Positions 6,554 through 14,108 of a stretch of 20,841 nt of DNA are shown in pieces. This DNA comes from UKL13-2 sp031368465. GTDB lineage: Bacteria > Pseudomonadota > Gammaproteobacteria > Burkholderiales > Usitatibacteraceae. The stretch lies in contig JANMNT010000006.1 of assembly GCA_031368465.1 (NCBI GenBank), positions 1-20,841 of the forward strand, written 5' to 3'. The stretch's first letter is position 1. The number at the start of each line of letters is the position of its first letter. The notes beneath the pieces were generated by a model. The model was not told where the DNA came from. It saw only the letters and a program-made list of their open reading frames with translations, and did no database searches. The translations under genes were made by a program, and so were the position numbers.

Positions 6554-7875
6554 CAGATCTTGGAAAAAACGATTTGGACGGTCTATCGAAACCGTTCTTG
6601 CCAGGCGACCTGAATGCCGAACTGCTCGGCAGAGTTGCGCTGCTGTCAGCCTTCACGGCCCTGGCAATGGCTGTTTGGCAGTTGGTCGCAGGACGCCCTG
6701 CCAATGGTCTGATGATATTGCTGATTGCGATCACGTTAGCCGGCAATTTCGTCATATTCGACCGCGATTCATTTAGTGAGGTGCGGCTGAACAAGTTGAT
6801 CGGAATTGTTGCAGTGCTCATGTTGGCGGTCGGCTTGGTCTCCGGCCGGGAATTCCCCGCCATCACCATGTTGATTCCCCTACTCCCGTTTGTTGCTGCC
6901 GCAATTGGCGCAATACGCAGTGCGATCGTTTGGTTGGTTTTGTCCGCCGGCATGTTATTCATTATTTTTATCAGTGGGCGGAGCCATTCTGTCCCGATAG
7001 CCGAACAGGTGCATGATTTCACGCTGGTTTACGTTTGTGTTGCGGGTATTCTCTCGCTGATATTGTCCGCTGTCGGCTATTCATTGATGGGCAAGCGCGC
7101 GGCGTTTCTTGCAGCACTAGACGACCACAAACAGTCATTGCAACGAGCCAATGCGGAAGCGCACCGTGCAAGCGATGCAAAGTCACATTTTCTCGGCCGC
7201 ATGAGTCATGAGCTGCGTACACCGCTTAATGCCATCATCGGTTTTACCGATTTGCTGGCGATGGACACAAAAAATCCGTTGCCCTTGATCCAGCAGGAAC
7301 GGCTACGGCATATCGAGTCATCGGGCCGGCGGCTGCTTGCGCTGGTTGATGATGTCCTTGAAGTAACGCGTGATGCCAACCGTGACACATTTGCTTCGAT
7401 GCAACCAGTGCTGCCGGTGGCGGTGATCAACGAAGCGCAAGACGCAATCGCAGAATTGGCGCTGGCAAAATTAATTTCGATCGATATCGATGCACCGGCG
7501 CACGAATCAACGCTGATCCTTGCCGATCGTCAGTACCTGCTCGATGTGCTCGGACAAATCCTGACGACCGCCATTATTCACTGCCGATCCGGAAGTCAGG
7601 TCAAAATCGTCGTCGTCGGCGGTGACGAAAACGTATGTCTGCGCATCAACGCGTCGGGGTTTGAAATCAAACCGGAAGAGATGTCCCGTTTGTTTGAGCC
7701 ATTCGGCCAATCGCCGCTCCCGGAGAATACCAATCTGGGCAGCCGGTTGGGACTCACGGTGGCGAAGTCGCTGATTGAGCAGATGGGAGGCGGGATCGAG
7801 GTAAACAGCATGCGGGATGAAGGGACCACATTCAACTTGTTGCTGCCCCGATTCCGGTCAAACATGACGCTTTAG
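6550..7875 (+). CDS. Membrane histidine kinase paralogue with degenerate ATP-binding domain
   Basis: This 441-residue protein has the same plan as the preceding kinase (about six membrane segments at 25-177, then HisKA and an ATPase-like domain) but no receiver. It shares stretches such as 'IAIT.AGNF', 'GYSLMGKR' and 'MSHELRTPLNAI', pointing to tandem duplication. H220, the phospho-acceptor, is kept. The ATP-binding motifs are altered: the N-box Asn is T340, the G1 Asp is A368 (region reads 'NASGFEI' instead of 'DTGHGI'), and the G2 box reads 'GSRLGL' with R399. 'LFEPF' is kept. It is therefore probably unable to bind ATP normally and may be phosphorylated by, or regulate, its neighbour; that is inference. 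The GTG start overlaps the upstream stop by 4 bases (GTGA), and an AGAGGA ribosome site lies about 10 bases upstream. Confidence 0.9.
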   Translation: MTDLGKNDLDGLSKPFLPGDLNAELLGRVALLSAFTALAMAVWQLVAGRPANGLMILLIAITLAGNFVIFDRDSFSEVRLNKLIGIVAVLMLAVGLVSGREFPAITMLIPLLPFVAAAIGAIRSAIVWLVLSAGMLFIIFISGRSHSVPIAEQVHDFTLVYVCVAGILSLILSAVGYSLMGKRAAFLAALDDHKQSLQRANAEAHRASDAKSHFLGRMSHELRTPLNAIIGFTDLLAMDTKNPLPLIQQERLRHIESSGRRLLALVDDVLEVTRDANRDTFASMQPVLPVAVINEAQDAIAELALAKLISIDIDAPAHESTLILADRQYLLDVLGQILTTAIIHCRSGSQVKIVVVGGDENVCLRINASGFEIKPEEMSRLFEPFGQSPLPENTNLGSRLGLTVAKSLIEQMGGGIEVNSMRDEGTTFNLLLPRFRSNMTL

Positions 7876-8064
7876 GAATTGACTCGCGCAACGCCGCAAA
7901 AAACCGGCTTGCAACCAGTGCGGATGAATTCATCAGGGCCAACTGTGCCGGCAGCCGTGCGCTAAAGTAAACTAGCGACTGGGCAAATAAACATCAATTC
8001 CCCTGGTTTAAGTTCTGGCAAATTTCCCAAATATTTTTATTCCAACCTCGTTTCCGGCGACGTC

Positions 8065-9960
8065 ATGTGCGGCCTGAGCGGATTTGTCACGTTTGGCACA
8101 CAGCCTGCCAATGCAAAAGAGCTGCTAACGCGAATGAATCGTCGCATCGCCCATCGCGGACCGGATGCCGAGGGCTACTTTAGCGCCGACAACGTACATT
8201 TGGGCCATCGGCGGTTGTCAGTGATTGATATCGTCGCAAGTGCCCAGCCAATGACCACGGCAGACGGTCGCCACACGCTGGTTTATAACGGCGAAGTTTA
8301 TAACTTTAGGGCGCTGCGCGAAGAACTCAAGCTACTCGGCCGGCATTTCCGCACCAATGGTGACACCGAGGTGGTGTTACAGGCCATTGCGCATTGGGGC
8401 GATGCGGCACTTGCCCGGCTTCAGGGTATGTTTGTATTCGCCTGTTATGACCGGGAAACCAAATCCATACTGCTCGCCCGTGATCAACTCGGCGTAAAGC
8501 CGCTGCACTATTCGTGGGATGGTAAGCGGTTGGTGTTTGCGTCGGAGCTCAAGGCGGTCACCGCGCATCCCGACGTGTTGCGCACAATTGATCTGGATGC
8601 ACTTCAGCTGTTTCTGGAATGCCAATACATCCCCGCCCCGTTGACGATCTACCAATCGATCCGCAAGCTCGCCGCCGGCCACGCCATGCGACTCAACACC
8701 AACACTGCCGAATTGACGTCATGGAAATTCTGGCAGCCCTCGTATATTGACAAAATTGCGTTGTCAGACGATGAAACGGTATCCGTGCTGGATCGCGAAC
8801 TGCGGGCATCGGTTGAATCGATGCTGGTGGCGGATGTTCCGCTCGGCGCATTTGTCAGTGGCGGCGTCGATTCCAGCCTTATCGCAGCACTGATGACCGA
8901 TATTTCCGGCAGACCAATCGAGACATTCAACCTTGGTTTTTTGAACGATGACGGCATCGCAGACACCAGCGAAAGTGAACACGACGAGGCCGCGGTGGTG
9001 GCCAAACATTTGCACAGCCACCACCACGCCTTGATGGTGAAGTCGTCCGATGTGACCGACGCCTTCAGCGATTGGGTTGATGTGTTTGACGAGCCATTTG
9101 GCGATCAGGCCGCATTGCCAACCATGTTGCTCGCCAAACTCACCCGGCAACACGTCACCGTTGCGCTTACCGGCGAAGGTGCCGACGAGTTGTTTTCCGG
9201 ATATGGCAATTATCGCAAACGTGTTGCTGAAGAACGAATATCAGCACGGTTGGGGGCGGCGGGTTCACCGTTGCCGGCACTATTGCGCGCTTTGCCTGCC
9301 GTTGTCCGCAAGGATCGGCTGGCAAAAGCGATCATGCAGCCGCAGAACAAGCGATACACAACGATCCCGAATGTGTTTGACGCGGCGATTCAGCCGCGCG
9401 TGTTCTCGGACCGGCTATTGGCGCATCAGCAAACGCATATTGCCGACTATGCGGCGCGTTTTTTTGACGAGTGCGATGCAAAATCTTATCTTGAAAAAAT
9501 CATGTATGTCGATGAGAAGCTCTGGCTGCCGGATGATCTGCTGACCAAGGTTGACCGCGCAACCATGGCCTACTCACTCGAGGCACGGGTACCGTATCTG
9601 GATCACAAATTCGTCGAATTTGTGGCCAGACTCGATCCACAGTTAAAACAGCGCGGCAAGACGACCAAATACATTCTGAAAAAACTCGCCGCCAAATATC
9701 TGCCCGATGAAATTGTCTACCGCAACAAGCAGGGCTTTGTGATGCCGCTATCAAGCTGGCTCGGCGGTGACCTGAAGCCGCATGTTGATGCCGCGTTGGG
9801 TGCAAACGGATTGATGAAGCGCGGCTTGTTTCGTGACGGCGCATTGGCCCGCCTGCAAAGCGAGCATCAATCCGGGCGCAGCAATCACGCCGGTCGAATT
9901 TGGGCGTTGACGGTGCTCGAGCAATGGTTTCGCCGCTATGAGCCGGATTTTTTGTTATGA
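8065..9960 (+). CDS. asnB: Asparagine-synthetase-like glutamine amidotransferase, first copy
   Basis: This 631-residue protein belongs to the glutamine-hydrolysing asparagine synthase family. C2 is the nucleophile of the class II amidotransferase domain, which fixes the start at 8065; 'RGPDAEG', 'HRRLSVID', 'YNGEVYN' and 'GDTE' (99-102) complete the glutaminase site. The synthetase domain has the ATP pyrophosphatase loop S265-GGVDSS-271 and 'LTGEGADELFSGY', and ends with the typical 'LEARVPYLDH' and 'KQGFVMPL' segments. Family members inside polysaccharide clusters are thought to amidate sugar uronic acids or other carboxylates rather than make free asparagine. The context here (operon with GT4 and GT9 glycosyltransferases and a second amidotransferase) favours that role, but plain asparagine synthesis cannot be excluded. 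No strong promoter or ribosome site is visible in the 189 bases upstream. Confidence 0.92.
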   Translation: MCGLSGFVTFGTQPANAKELLTRMNRRIAHRGPDAEGYFSADNVHLGHRRLSVIDIVASAQPMTTADGRHTLVYNGEVYNFRALREELKLLGRHFRTNGDTEVVLQAIAHWGDAALARLQGMFVFACYDRETKSILLARDQLGVKPLHYSWDGKRLVFASELKAVTAHPDVLRTIDLDALQLFLECQYIPAPLTIYQSIRKLAAGHAMRLNTNTAELTSWKFWQPSYIDKIALSDDETVSVLDRELRASVESMLVADVPLGAFVSGGVDSSLIAALMTDISGRPIETFNLGFLNDDGIADTSESEHDEAAVVAKHLHSHHHALMVKSSDVTDAFSDWVDVFDEPFGDQAALPTMLLAKLTRQHVTVALTGEGADELFSGYGNYRKRVAEERISARLGAAGSPLPALLRALPAVVRKDRLAKAIMQPQNKRYTTIPNVFDAAIQPRVFSDRLLAHQQTHIADYAARFFDECDAKSYLEKIMYVDEKLWLPDDLLTKVDRATMAYSLEARVPYLDHKFVEFVARLDPQLKQRGKTTKYILKKLAAKYLPDEIVYRNKQGFVMPLSSWLGGDLKPHVDAALGANGLMKRGLFRDGALARLQSEHQSGRSNHAGRIWALTVLEQWFRRYEPDFLL

Positions 9961-11075
9961 CAACGATCACACCACTTTCGATTGTCCACACGGAATCGTC
10001 CACCGGTTGGGGCGGGCAGGAAATTCGAATTCTGACGGAAGCCCGTGGCATGCTCGATCGCGGCCATCGGGTGATGTTGTTGACGCCGGAGAATGCAGAG
10101 ATGCTGCCGGCGGCAATCAAAATGGGGGTGCCGGTGACACCGCTCAACATTGGTAAAAAGCGCGTGGTGCCGTTGCTGGCAATGCGGGGCTGGCTGGCTA
10201 ATCATGCTGCGGATGTTGAACTGATCAACACACATAGTTCGACCGATTGCTGGCTTGCGGCGCTGGCCTGCCAAACGCTCGATCGCGCGCCGCCGATTGT
10301 TCGCACCCGCCACGTCTCAACCGCAATCAATAATCATTGGTCGACGCGTTGGCTCTACACCAGGGGTACACAGCATATCGTCACCACCGGTGAAGCATTA
10401 CGCCAACAATTGCATCGCGACAACGGTTTCGATCTGCGCACGATGACCTCGGTGCGAACCGGCATCGACCTCAATCGTTTCCGGCCATTGGATAAACCAG
10501 CCATGCGCGCCAAACTTGGCGTGAGTGACGCACCCACCATCGGTATTCTGGCCACCCTGCGCGACTGGAAAGGGCATAACTATTTGTTCGATGCGATGAA
10601 AAGCCTGCGCAACGAATTTCCAGACTGGAAATTAATCGTTATCGGCGACGGACCACAACGCAAACGACTGGAGGCGCGGGTGGTGGATGAGGCGCTTGGC
10701 GGCACAGTACGCTTTGTCGGCAACGTCGACAATGTGCCGGAATGGTTGTCAACACTCGATATCTTCACCCTGCCCTCGTTTGGCGATGAAGGTGTTCCAC
10801 AAGGCATCATGCAGGCAATGGCGTGCGGGTTGCCGGTCGTGTCGACACCGGTCGGTGCGATTGCCGAAGCGGTCCAGGCCGGTTCCACCGGCCTGATGGT
10901 CGGGACACGCGACGCCGGCGCACTGGCCGACGCATTGGCGCGGCTCATGCGCGATGTTGCACTGCGCCAGAAAATGGGTGCGGCCGGTCTTATCTACGCA
11001 CAACAACAGTTCGGTTTGGATGTCATGCTCGACAAGATGCTGGCGGTGTTCCAGCAATATCGAAAGCGCAATTGA
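9957..11075 (+). CDS. GT4-family (GT-B fold) glycosyltransferase
   Basis: This 372-residue cytoplasmic enzyme should transfer a sugar from a nucleotide donor during surface glycan assembly; donor and acceptor cannot be read. The N-terminal acceptor half starts with 'GWGGQEIRI', as in GT4 enzymes acting on lipid-linked glycans. The C-terminal donor half includes 'TLRDWKGHNYLFDA', 'LIVIGDGP', 'VRFVGNVDNVPEWLSTLDIF' and 'EGVPQGIMQAMACGLPVV'. In that last motif the usual second Glu of the E-x7-E pair is Gln, a change seen in a recognised GT4 subgroup. The ATG at 9957 overlaps the stop of the amidotransferase gene by 4 bases (ATGA), and the stop lies 2 bases before the second amidotransferase, so translation is coupled on both sides. 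Confidence 0.92.
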   Translation: MTTITPLSIVHTESSTGWGGQEIRILTEARGMLDRGHRVMLLTPENAEMLPAAIKMGVPVTPLNIGKKRVVPLLAMRGWLANHAADVELINTHSSTDCWLAALACQTLDRAPPIVRTRHVSTAINNHWSTRWLYTRGTQHIVTTGEALRQQLHRDNGFDLRTMTSVRTGIDLNRFRPLDKPAMRAKLGVSDAPTIGILATLRDWKGHNYLFDAMKSLRNEFPDWKLIVIGDGPQRKRLEARVVDEALGGTVRFVGNVDNVPEWLSTLDIFTLPSFGDEGVPQGIMQAMACGLPVVSTPVGAIAEAVQAGSTGLMVGTRDAGALADALARLMRDVALRQKMGAAGLIYAQQQFGLDVMLDKMLAVFQQYRKRN

Positions 11076-11077
11076 TC

Positions 11078-12955
11078 ATGTGTGGCATCGCCGGATTTTT
11101 TTCGAAACAGAATATGCCGCCCGCCTTGGCAGATGCCATGATGTCGGCGCTGAAAAACCGCGGCCCTGATGCGCAACATAGTGTGCGTTGGAATTCGCAA
11201 TTGACGCGCATCAATTCGGCGTCGGAACCCGCGGCAAATGCCCTGATCCATGCACGGCTGTCAATCATCGACCCGCGGCCGATTGCGGATCAGCCGATGA
11301 AAAGTGACGATGGCCAAATCTGGATTTGTTACAACGGCGAAGTTTATGATTGGGCGGCCCAGGCGGCGGAACTCACTTCGCTCGGCGCCGTGTTTCACAC
11401 CCGTTCCGACACTGAATTTATTTTGCGTGCGTATGAACAGTGGGGCATCGACATGCTGCCGCGGTTACGTGGCATGTTTGCCATTGCGATTTTGGACTTG
11501 CGCATCAATAAACTGTGGCTGGTCCGTGACCGGATGGGCCTGAAACCAATAGTTTATTCGACCCTTGACGGCAATCTGGCGTTTGGTTCAACGGTACGAT
11601 CGGTGCTGCCATTTATCCCGCGCGGCAAACGCGATTGGGACAAACACGCAATTGACGCGTTTCTGGCACATCGCTATATTCCGGCGCCACGCACCGTGTT
11701 TGAACACGTCAAACGTCTGCCAAATGCCCATTGGCTGTTGTTTGATCTGGCCACCCGGGAAACCAAAACGCATTGCTACTGGCAGCCACCCACCTCAGTC
11801 GCCGAGGTTCCGCAAGATCAGTGGCTTGCCACGCTCGACGCGGCAATCGCCATGCGGACCGTGGCCGATCGCCCACTCGGCGTGTTTCTATCGTCGGGCA
11901 TTGATTCCTCAACCGTTGCCGCGCGGCTCGCCGCGACCGGACACGCGCAGCTGCAGACGTTTACGGCGGGATTTTCGCAGCCTGATATGGACGAATCGCC
12001 GCTGGCCGGACAAATTGCCAAGACCCTCGGCTTTCCCAACCTGACCATCGCCGTGCCATCCACCATTCGCGACGATATCGATCGCATCATCGCCGATCTC
12101 GACGAGCCATTCGCCGATCCATCAGCCATCCCGTCGTGGTATCTGGCGCGTGAGACAACCAAGCATGTGAAGGTGGTACTGGGTGGTGACGGCGGCGATG
12201 AGATGTTCGCCGGATACAAGCGCTTCGACAAACAACTGAAGACCGTCTGGCGGCGCAGTCTGTTGGGTGGCAACAATCAATGGTCATCCAGGGCTGATAT
12301 TGCCGGTGGCCGCGTTTCAAAGTTTTTGGATGAGGCGAGGCTCGATTGGTGGCATGCATATAGTCTGCGTTTTTCCGGCTTTACGCCATCGCAACGCAAC
12401 GCGTTGCAGCCGGCGCTCGACGGTAAAAGTCCTTTGTATTGGCGGTGTTTAGGGCAAAATCCGCTGAAAACGCCCTCCCCGCTTAGAGAGTTGCTGGAAA
12501 TAGACCGCCAGAATTATTTGCCGGAGTACATTTTGCGTAAAGGTGATTTGTGCACCATGGCGCACGGATTGGAATTGCGCGCACCTCTGCTGGACCACCA
12601 ATGGGTGTCGCTGGTTGGCACGATGCCGGATGCGCAACGATTCACCAGCCCGGCCAAATTATTGTTGAATGACGCGATGCCGCAGCTGGATCAATTTAAT
12701 TTGTTCGCCGCCAAGAAAAAGGGGTTTAACCCGCCGTTGCGCACTTGGCTTGAAGTCGATTTGGCAGAACGCCTGTCGCCGATGCCGTCGCAGCTTGAGG
12801 CCGTATCGAATGGCCAGATTGAGGCGGTGGCGACGTCCGAATTATTGCGCCAGTATCGTTCCGGCAACCACCAATTCGCCGAGCAACTATTGCAACTGCT
12901 GTTCCTGCAAATGTCGCTTTGCCAGCTCGATATCTTGCGACAGGAATTGCCATGA
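11078..12955 (+). CDS. asnB: Asparagine-synthetase-like glutamine amidotransferase, second copy
   Basis: This 625-residue protein has the same fold as the first amidotransferase in the operon but is clearly divergent, so it is not a recent duplicate. The Met-Cys start at 11078 gives the nucleophile C2; a longer frame opening at 10823 overlaps the GT4 gene and is rejected. The glutaminase motifs 'NRGPDA', 'HARLSIID', 'YNGEVYD' and 'RSDTE' are present. The synthetase half has the pyrophosphatase loop S272-SGIDSS-278 and 'LGGDGGDEMFAGY', then 'LELRAPLLDH' and 'KKGFNPPL'. It starts 2 bases after the GT4 stop and overlaps the GT9 gene by 4 bases (ATGA). Two different amidotransferases in one glycan operon suggest two carboxyl groups or two acceptor sugars are amidated; this is inferred, not shown. 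Confidence 0.91.
   Translation: MCGIAGFFSKQNMPPALADAMMSALKNRGPDAQHSVRWNSQLTRINSASEPAANALIHARLSIIDPRPIADQPMKSDDGQIWICYNGEVYDWAAQAAELTSLGAVFHTRSDTEFILRAYEQWGIDMLPRLRGMFAIAILDLRINKLWLVRDRMGLKPIVYSTLDGNLAFGSTVRSVLPFIPRGKRDWDKHAIDAFLAHRYIPAPRTVFEHVKRLPNAHWLLFDLATRETKTHCYWQPPTSVAEVPQDQWLATLDAAIAMRTVADRPLGVFLSSGIDSSTVAARLAATGHAQLQTFTAGFSQPDMDESPLAGQIAKTLGFPNLTIAVPSTIRDDIDRIIADLDEPFADPSAIPSWYLARETTKHVKVVLGGDGGDEMFAGYKRFDKQLKTVWRRSLLGGNNQWSSRADIAGGRVSKFLDEARLDWWHAYSLRFSGFTPSQRNALQPALDGKSPLYWRCLGQNPLKTPSPLRELLEIDRQNYLPEYILRKGDLCTMAHGLELRAPLLDHQWVSLVGTMPDAQRFTSPAKLLLNDAMPQLDQFNLFAAKKKGFNPPLRTWLEVDLAERLSPMPSQLEAVSNGQIEAVATSELLRQYRSGNHQFAEQLLQLLFLQMSLCQLDILRQELP
12942..12946 (+). promoter_or_regulatory. 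Ribosome binding site fixing the GT9 start
   Basis: AGGAA lies 5 bases before the ATG at 12952, which itself overlaps the preceding stop codon as ATGA. This supports 12952 over the longer frame opening at 12919. Confidence 0.6.
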
Positions 12956-14073
12956 GTATGACAATTCCGCCAAACGACGCGATTACGGCAAAGCGTGTGC
13001 TCATCATTAATGTCACCCGCATCGGCGACACACTGCTTGCCACACCGGCAATTCGCGCCATCGCAGCGCATTTTCCCAATGCGGAAGTGACATACCTGGG
13101 CCATCCGGCGCGATACACCGTACTGGAGAATATTCCATATTTAATCAAAGCCGGCGGCATCAGCAAAAAAAGCGCCTGGTACCGCGGCTGGCGGGATGCT
13201 TTCACGTCGCCTGAATATGACTATGCGTTTGTCTGGGGTCAGGACAGCGCTCTGGTTGCATATGCCTGTCGGAAAGCCAAACATGTTATTGCCGAACAAC
13301 AGCGCAGTGCCGGCATCAACGCCAGACTTGCATTGTCGTTTGTCGCGCCGCCACAAAACAGCATTCATGCGGTTGCATGGTTCTTGTCTATGGTCCGGGC
13401 GGCCGGCATTGAGGCGGACGGATTCGGGCTCGACTATGTGGTTACCAATGCCGAGCGTGACACGGCCGGCGCAAGACTTTACGCCATGTTGGGTGCATCC
13501 AACAACCTGCCCAAGGTCGGCTTTCAAGTGGCCAGTTTCGCCACAAAATCCTGGCGTGACTGGCCGATCACGCGTTTTATCGAATTGGGATTGCGCATCG
13601 TCCAGCATTATCCTGATGCGCGCTTTGTTTGTTTTGGCGCACAGGAAGATCAGGTGCGCATCGCCGAACTTGAACGCTCATTGCGCGGTCGGGTACTGAG
13701 TTTTGCCGGGCAAACAACGTTGCGCGAATCAGCCGCGATCATGTCGCACCTGGATATGTACGTCGGCATTGATACCGGTCCGACACACCTCTACAGCGCG
13801 CTCAAGAAACCAATGGTGGTGCTCTATCATCCATCAATCCCGAGCGCACTCTACAAACCGTTGGACCATCCGGCATTTTCCGCCATCGACCACCCGGCCG
13901 CCGGACCGCATTGTCGAACCCAAATTTCAATGGATGAAATCACCGTCGAACCGGTCTGGCAGGCGGTGGAACGCGCGCTTGAAGGTGAGCCGACAATGTC
14001 TCCGGGCATGCCGTCGCCGGGGATTGATGCCGGCGTTGCCGCGTGGCCCGGCGACGCACTGCCATACGCGTAA
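12952..14073 (+). CDS. GT9-family glycosyltransferase (ADP-heptosyltransferase-like)
   Basis: This 373-residue protein has the GT9 fold of the LPS heptosyltransferases such as WaaC and WaaF, which add heptose to the inner core at the cytoplasmic face of the inner membrane. The N-terminal 'RIGDTLLATPAIRAI' (with the conserved Asp) and the later 'DMYVGIDTGPTHL' donor-binding motif are characteristic, followed by 'KPMVVLYHPS'. The length fits the family, apart from a Gly/Pro-rich C-terminal tail of about 25 residues with no known role. The exact sugar cannot be told, since GT9 proteins outside the core cluster can use other donors. The start is placed at the ATGA overlap with the second amidotransferase. 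It is the last gene of the plus-strand operon and converges on the giant glycosyltransferase gene 35 bases away. Confidence 0.9.
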   Translation: MSMTIPPNDAITAKRVLIINVTRIGDTLLATPAIRAIAAHFPNAEVTYLGHPARYTVLENIPYLIKAGGISKKSAWYRGWRDAFTSPEYDYAFVWGQDSALVAYACRKAKHVIAEQQRSAGINARLALSFVAPPQNSIHAVAWFLSMVRAAGIEADGFGLDYVVTNAERDTAGARLYAMLGASNNLPKVGFQVASFATKSWRDWPITRFIELGLRIVQHYPDARFVCFGAQEDQVRIAELERSLRGRVLSFAGQTTLRESAAIMSHLDMYVGIDTGPTHLYSALKKPMVVLYHPSIPSALYKPLDHPAFSAIDHPAAGPHCRTQISMDEITVEPVWQAVERALEGEPTMSPGMPSPGIDAGVAAWPGDALPYA

Positions 14074-14108
14074 ACAGCGTTCGAGCGATTGCTGCGACTG
14101 GCAACTGA

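Noticed and set aside
10823..11077. N-terminal extension of the second amidotransferase by 85 codons
   Set aside because: It overlaps the GT4 gene, is Arg-rich shadow sequence, and would bury the catalytic Cys that must follow the initiator Met.
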